This document shows, one piece after another, positions 6,604 to 9,301 of a DNA stretch of 9,301 nt; position 1 is the first letter of the stretch, and each line of letters starts with the position of its first letter. Position numbers and translations under genes: made by a program. Under the pieces are notes generated by a model. It made no database searches, was not told the DNA's origin, and saw nothing but the letters and a program-made list of their open reading frames with translations. This stretch comes from Ruminococcus sp. CAG:382 (GTDB lineage Bacteria > Bacillota > Clostridia > Oscillospirales > CAG-382): assembly GCA_000433115.1 (NCBI GenBank), contig FR892181.1, positions 2,939 through 12,239 of the forward strand, written 5' to 3'.

Positions 6604-7671
6604 ATGAAAAAAATAATCCTCACCGGTGACCGCCCGACCGGGCGGCTTCATGTCGGTCACTACGTCGGTTCGCTCAAGGAGCGTGTCAAATTGCAGAATT
6701 CGGGTGAATTCGACGAAATATACATCATGATTGCCGATGCGCAGGCGCTTACCGATAATGCGGAGCATCCCGAAAAGGTGCGCCAGAATATACTTCAGGT
6801 CGCGCTCGATTATCTTGCCTGCGGCATCGACCCCGAAAAATCGACCGTATTTATTCAGTCGATGGTACCCGAACTGACCGAGCTGACCTTTTATTACATG
6901 AACCTTGTCACCGTGAGCCGTGTTCAGCGCAATCCCACCGTCAAGGCGGAAATACAGATGCGTAATTTTGAGGCAAGCATTCCCGTCGGCTTTTTCTGTT
7001 ATCCGATAAGCCAGGCGGCGGATATCACCGCGTTCCGTGCGACGACCGTCCCTGTCGGCGAGGACCAGATGCCCATGCTGGAGCAGTGCAAGGAGATCGT
7101 TCATAAATTCAACGCCGTTTACGGCGAAACGCTGACCGAACCGCAGATACGTCTGCCGTCGAATCAGGCTTGTCTGCGCTTGCCCGGTATTGACGGCAAG
7201 GCGAAAATGAGCAAATCACTGGGCAACTGCATCTATCTTTCCGACAGCGAGGAGGATGTGCGCGCGAAAATAATGTCAATGTTCACCGACCCCGACCATC
7301 TGAGGGTGCAGGACCCCGGAAAGGTTGAGGGCAACCCCGTGTTCATTTATCTTGATGCGTTCTGTAACGACGCGCATTTTGCCGAATATCTGCCCGAATA
7401 TGCAAATCTTGACGAGCTGAAGGCGCATTACACCCGCGGCGGTCTCGGCGACGTAAAGGTAAAGAAATTTCTGAACAATGTCATTCAGTCCGAGCTTTCG
7501 CCTATCCGCGAACGCCGCAAAATGTGGGAAAACCGTCTGCCCGACGTGCTGGAAATCCTCAAAGTCGGCAGCGAAAAAGCCGAAAAGACTGCTGCCGCGA
7601 CACTTCACGACGTCCGTGAGGCAATGAAAATCAATTATTTTGACAATACAGCCGACCTTCTCGGCTCATAA
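6604..7671 (+). CDS. trpS: Tryptophanyl-tRNA synthetase
   Basis: This cytosolic class Ic aminoacyl-tRNA synthetase joins tryptophan to tRNA-Trp using ATP. It is slightly longer (355 residues) than the usual ~330-340. The Rossmann-fold signature is TGDRPTGRLHVGHYVGSL (7-24), containing the HIGH-type motif HVGH (16-19). SQAADITAF (136-144) carries the aspartate (Asp140) expected to contact the indole nitrogen, VPVGEDQ (149-155) follows, and the KMSKS loop is intact at 201-205. The C-terminal anticodon-binding part includes RGGLGDVKVKKFL (278-290) and IRERRK. The sequence belongs to the GDRPTG/HxGHYVG subgroup seen in streptococci and many clostridia rather than the GIQPSG/GNYIG subgroup of Bacillus. 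By alignment from memory, Arg10 and Gln47 occupy positions held by Gln9 and His43 in Bacillus-type enzymes. The gene is preceded by a good AGGAG and by no visible promoter or attenuator. Confidence 0.97.
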   Translation: MKKIILTGDRPTGRLHVGHYVGSLKERVKLQNSGEFDEIYIMIADAQALTDNAEHPEKVRQNILQVALDYLACGIDPEKSTVFIQSMVPELTELTFYYMNLVTVSRVQRNPTVKAEIQMRNFEASIPVGFFCYPISQAADITAFRATTVPVGEDQMPMLEQCKEIVHKFNAVYGETLTEPQIRLPSNQACLRLPGIDGKAKMSKSLGNCIYLSDSEEDVRAKIMSMFTDPDHLRVQDPGKVEGNPVFIYLDAFCNDAHFAEYLPEYANLDELKAHYTRGGLGDVKVKKFLNNVIQSELSPIRERRKMWENRLPDVLEILKVGSEKAEKTAAATLHDVREAMKINYFDNTADLLGS

Positions 7672-7697
7672 ACAGCCATTGTTGCTTTTTACCTTAA

Positions 7698-9301
7698 ATG
7701 TGTGGATTTATAGGATTTTTCAACCGTAACGACAATATAACCCCCGCGCAGGCGGGCTATGCGGCTGCGATGTCAAAGCTCATCGCGCACCGCGGACCCG
7801 ATCAGGACGGGATTCTGACAAAGGGACGCATTTCGTTTGCATTTCGCCGTCTTTCCATCGTTGACCTTGAACACGGCTCCCAGCCGTACACGTCGGCGGA
7901 CGGAAGATATACCGTGGTCTATAACGGCGAAATTTACAATTATCTTGAGCTGAGAAAACCGCTTGAAGAAAAGGGCGTCGTGTTCACCACCAACTCCGAG
8001 GTGGAAACGATGTGCGAGCTTTACCGCGCTTACGGCGAGGGTTTTGTCGCAATGCTGCGCGGTATGTTCGCGTTCCTGATATACGACAACGAAACGGCTG
8101 TCCTGCTTGCAGCCCGCGACCCGTTCGGAATAAAGCCGCTGTATTACCGTGAAACCGCGGACGGCTGTGTGTTTGCCAGCGAGATGAAGGCGTATGCCGC
8201 CGACGGCAGCTATGACGGCTTCAAGGTGGACAGTGAGCTTTTGCAGCACTATTTTACCTTTCAGTACGTCACCGAGCCGGACACGATATGCGGCGACATT
8301 AAAATTGTGCCGCAGGGCTCTTTTATGGTGTGCGATGCCGACGGCGACCGTATCACAACGTATTACAAGCCGGTTTTCGCGCCCAACAAGAGCATAAAAT
8401 ACGACGAAAAGAAGCGTATGCTCCGCGAGGCGGTCGAAAAATCAGTGGAGCATCATATGATGTCGGACGTGCCTGTCGGCGCGTTCCTTTCAAGCGGAAT
8501 AGATTCCGCCGTAGTTGTCGCGCTTGCGTCAAAGCTGCAGCCGGGCATCAAGGCGTTCACAGTCGGCTTTGACGTCAACGGATACAGCGAGCTGGACGAT
8601 GCGGCGGAAATTGCAGCGCATCTGAATGTCGAGCATATCAAGGTGCAGTGTACGCTTGACGATTTCACCGACAACTATGAAAAGGTGATATATTATCTTG
8701 ATTCACCTGTTGCCGACCCGTCCGTTGTTGCGATATATCTCGTTGCCCGCGAGGCGGCAAAGCACGTCAAGGTAGTGCTGACCGGTGAAGGCAGCGACGA
8801 GCTGTTCGGCGGCTACCGGCAGTATGCAACGGTGCTTTCGGCTTCCCGTCTGGCGCATCTGCCGCAGGGCATAAAGAAGGCTCTGCTTGCGTTTGCAAAC
8901 TGCCTGCCCGACGGCGTAAAGGGCAAAAATTACATCAGGCGCGGCTGTATTCCCATTGAGGACCGCTTTGTGGGCAACAGCTTCCTGTTTGACGAAAGCG
9001 AAAAAACCTTCCTGAAAACGCGGAACGACGGCGTGCGCTTCACCGACCGCACACGCGATATATACGCCGCCGGCGGCGACTATACCCCGCTTCTCAAAAT
9101 GCAGCATTGCGACCTGCACACCTGGCTGGCAAGTGATATTCTTGTCAAGGGCGACCGCCTGACAATGGCAAATTCGCTGGAGGCGCGGGTTCCCTACCTT
9201 GACAAAGAAGTTTTCAAGGTCGCGTCGCTATTGTGTGACGGCGACAAGCTGAAAAAAGGCACGACAAAGTATATTTTGCGTGATACCTTTGCCGACCTGC
9301 T
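7698..9301 (+). CDS. asnB: Asparagine synthetase (glutamine-hydrolysing), 3' end outside window
   Basis: It makes asparagine from aspartate, ATP and glutamine: an N-terminal class II glutaminase domain releases ammonia, which is used by a C-terminal synthetase domain. The first 534 residues are present without stop or frameshift; full-length relatives of ~600-640 residues imply that roughly 70-100 are missing. Visible: the nucleophile Cys2 in MCGFIGF, HRGPDQDG (31-38), FRRLSIVD (49-56), NGEIYN (76-81), RDPFGIKPLYY (140-150), the ATP pyrophosphate loop SSGIDS (265-270), LTGEGSDELFGGY (361-373), and the C-terminal ILVKGDRLTMANSLEARVPY (481-500). Both active sites look intact. The ATG is certain: Cys must follow Met, and an in-frame TAA lies directly upstream at 7695-7697. 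No Shine-Dalgarno sequence is visible in the 26-base gap after trpS. Related glutamine amidotransferases of secondary metabolism (AsnB-like) are the alternative. The family call is firm; the physiological role is inferred. Confidence 0.93.
   Translation, partial: MCGFIGFFNRNDNITPAQAGYAAAMSKLIAHRGPDQDGILTKGRISFAFRRLSIVDLEHGSQPYTSADGRYTVVYNGEIYNYLELRKPLEEKGVVFTTNSEVETMCELYRAYGEGFVAMLRGMFAFLIYDNETAVLLAARDPFGIKPLYYRETADGCVFASEMKAYAADGSYDGFKVDSELLQHYFTFQYVTEPDTICGDIKIVPQGSFMVCDADGDRITTYYKPVFAPNKSIKYDEKKRMLREAVEKSVEHHMMSDVPVGAFLSSGIDSAVVVALASKLQPGIKAFTVGFDVNGYSELDDAAEIAAHLNVEHIKVQCTLDDFTDNYEKVIYYLDSPVADPSVVAIYLVAREAAKHVKVVLTGEGSDELFGGYRQYATVLSASRLAHLPQGIKKALLAFANCLPDGVKGKNYIRRGCIPIEDRFVGNSFLFDESEKTFLKTRNDGVRFTDRTRDIYAAGGDYTPLLKMQHCDLHTWLASDILVKGDRLTMANSLEARVPYLDKEVFKVASLLCDGDKLKKGTTKYILRDTFADL

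Noticed and set aside
7640..7672. Possible promoter for asnB: a perfect TTGACA at 7640-7645
   Set aside because: No -10-like hexamer stands 16-18 bases downstream; the nearest (CATAAA at 7667) needs a 21-base spacer. TTGACA also lies inside trpS coding sequence.
7663..7690. Possible terminator after trpS: GGCT / AGCC inverted repeat followed by a T run
   Set aside because: The stem is only 4 base pairs and the T run (7686-7690) is 8 bases beyond it, which is too weak and badly placed for intrinsic termination.

Overview
The window is a compact, single-strand (+) stretch of a bacterial chromosome with about 50% GC by eye. It holds six protein-coding genes and almost no intergenic DNA. Adjacent gyrB and gyrA, a short GyrB without the long insertion of proteobacterial GyrB, and a TrpRS of the Streptococcus/Clostridium type together suggest a Firmicute, most likely a gut or anaerobic member of the Clostridia. 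Placement below class level is not possible from the sequence alone.

Layout: 2-1549 is the C-terminal ~515 residues of DNA gyrase subunit B (gyrB, cut by the left edge). 1582-4146 is complete DNA gyrase subunit A (gyrA). 4149-4682 is a short Sfp-type 4'-phosphopantetheinyl transferase, whose ribosome-binding site lies inside the end of gyrA. 4692-5303 and 5327-6577 are two multi-pass membrane proteins of unknown function that look related to each other. 6604-7671 is tryptophanyl-tRNA synthetase (trpS). 7698-9301 is a glutamine-dependent asparagine synthetase (asnB-like) cut by the right edge. The largest gap between genes is 32 bases, so no stretch of 300 bases lacks a gene. I saw no tRNA, rRNA, riboswitch, CRISPR array, insertion sequence or convincing terminator.

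How the genes relate: gyrB and gyrA encode the two halves of one enzyme. The other genes are housekeeping or unknown functions arranged like one long transcription unit. gyrA, the transferase gene and trpS have clear Shine-Dalgarno sequences. The two membrane-protein genes and asnB do not. The transferase gene is set up for translational coupling to gyrA, and the first membrane-protein gene follows it in the same reading frame with only three sense codons between stop and start.

Most of the window is ordinary core genome. The least explained part is 4149-6577: a phosphopantetheinyl transferase lacking the usual motif histidine, followed by one apparent 6-helix membrane protein and one apparent 12-helix (6+6) membrane protein that share an N-terminal signature. 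I did not find a clearly new system. That block and a few active-site substitutions (GyrA Ala90, TrpRS Arg10/Gln47) are the items worth checking.
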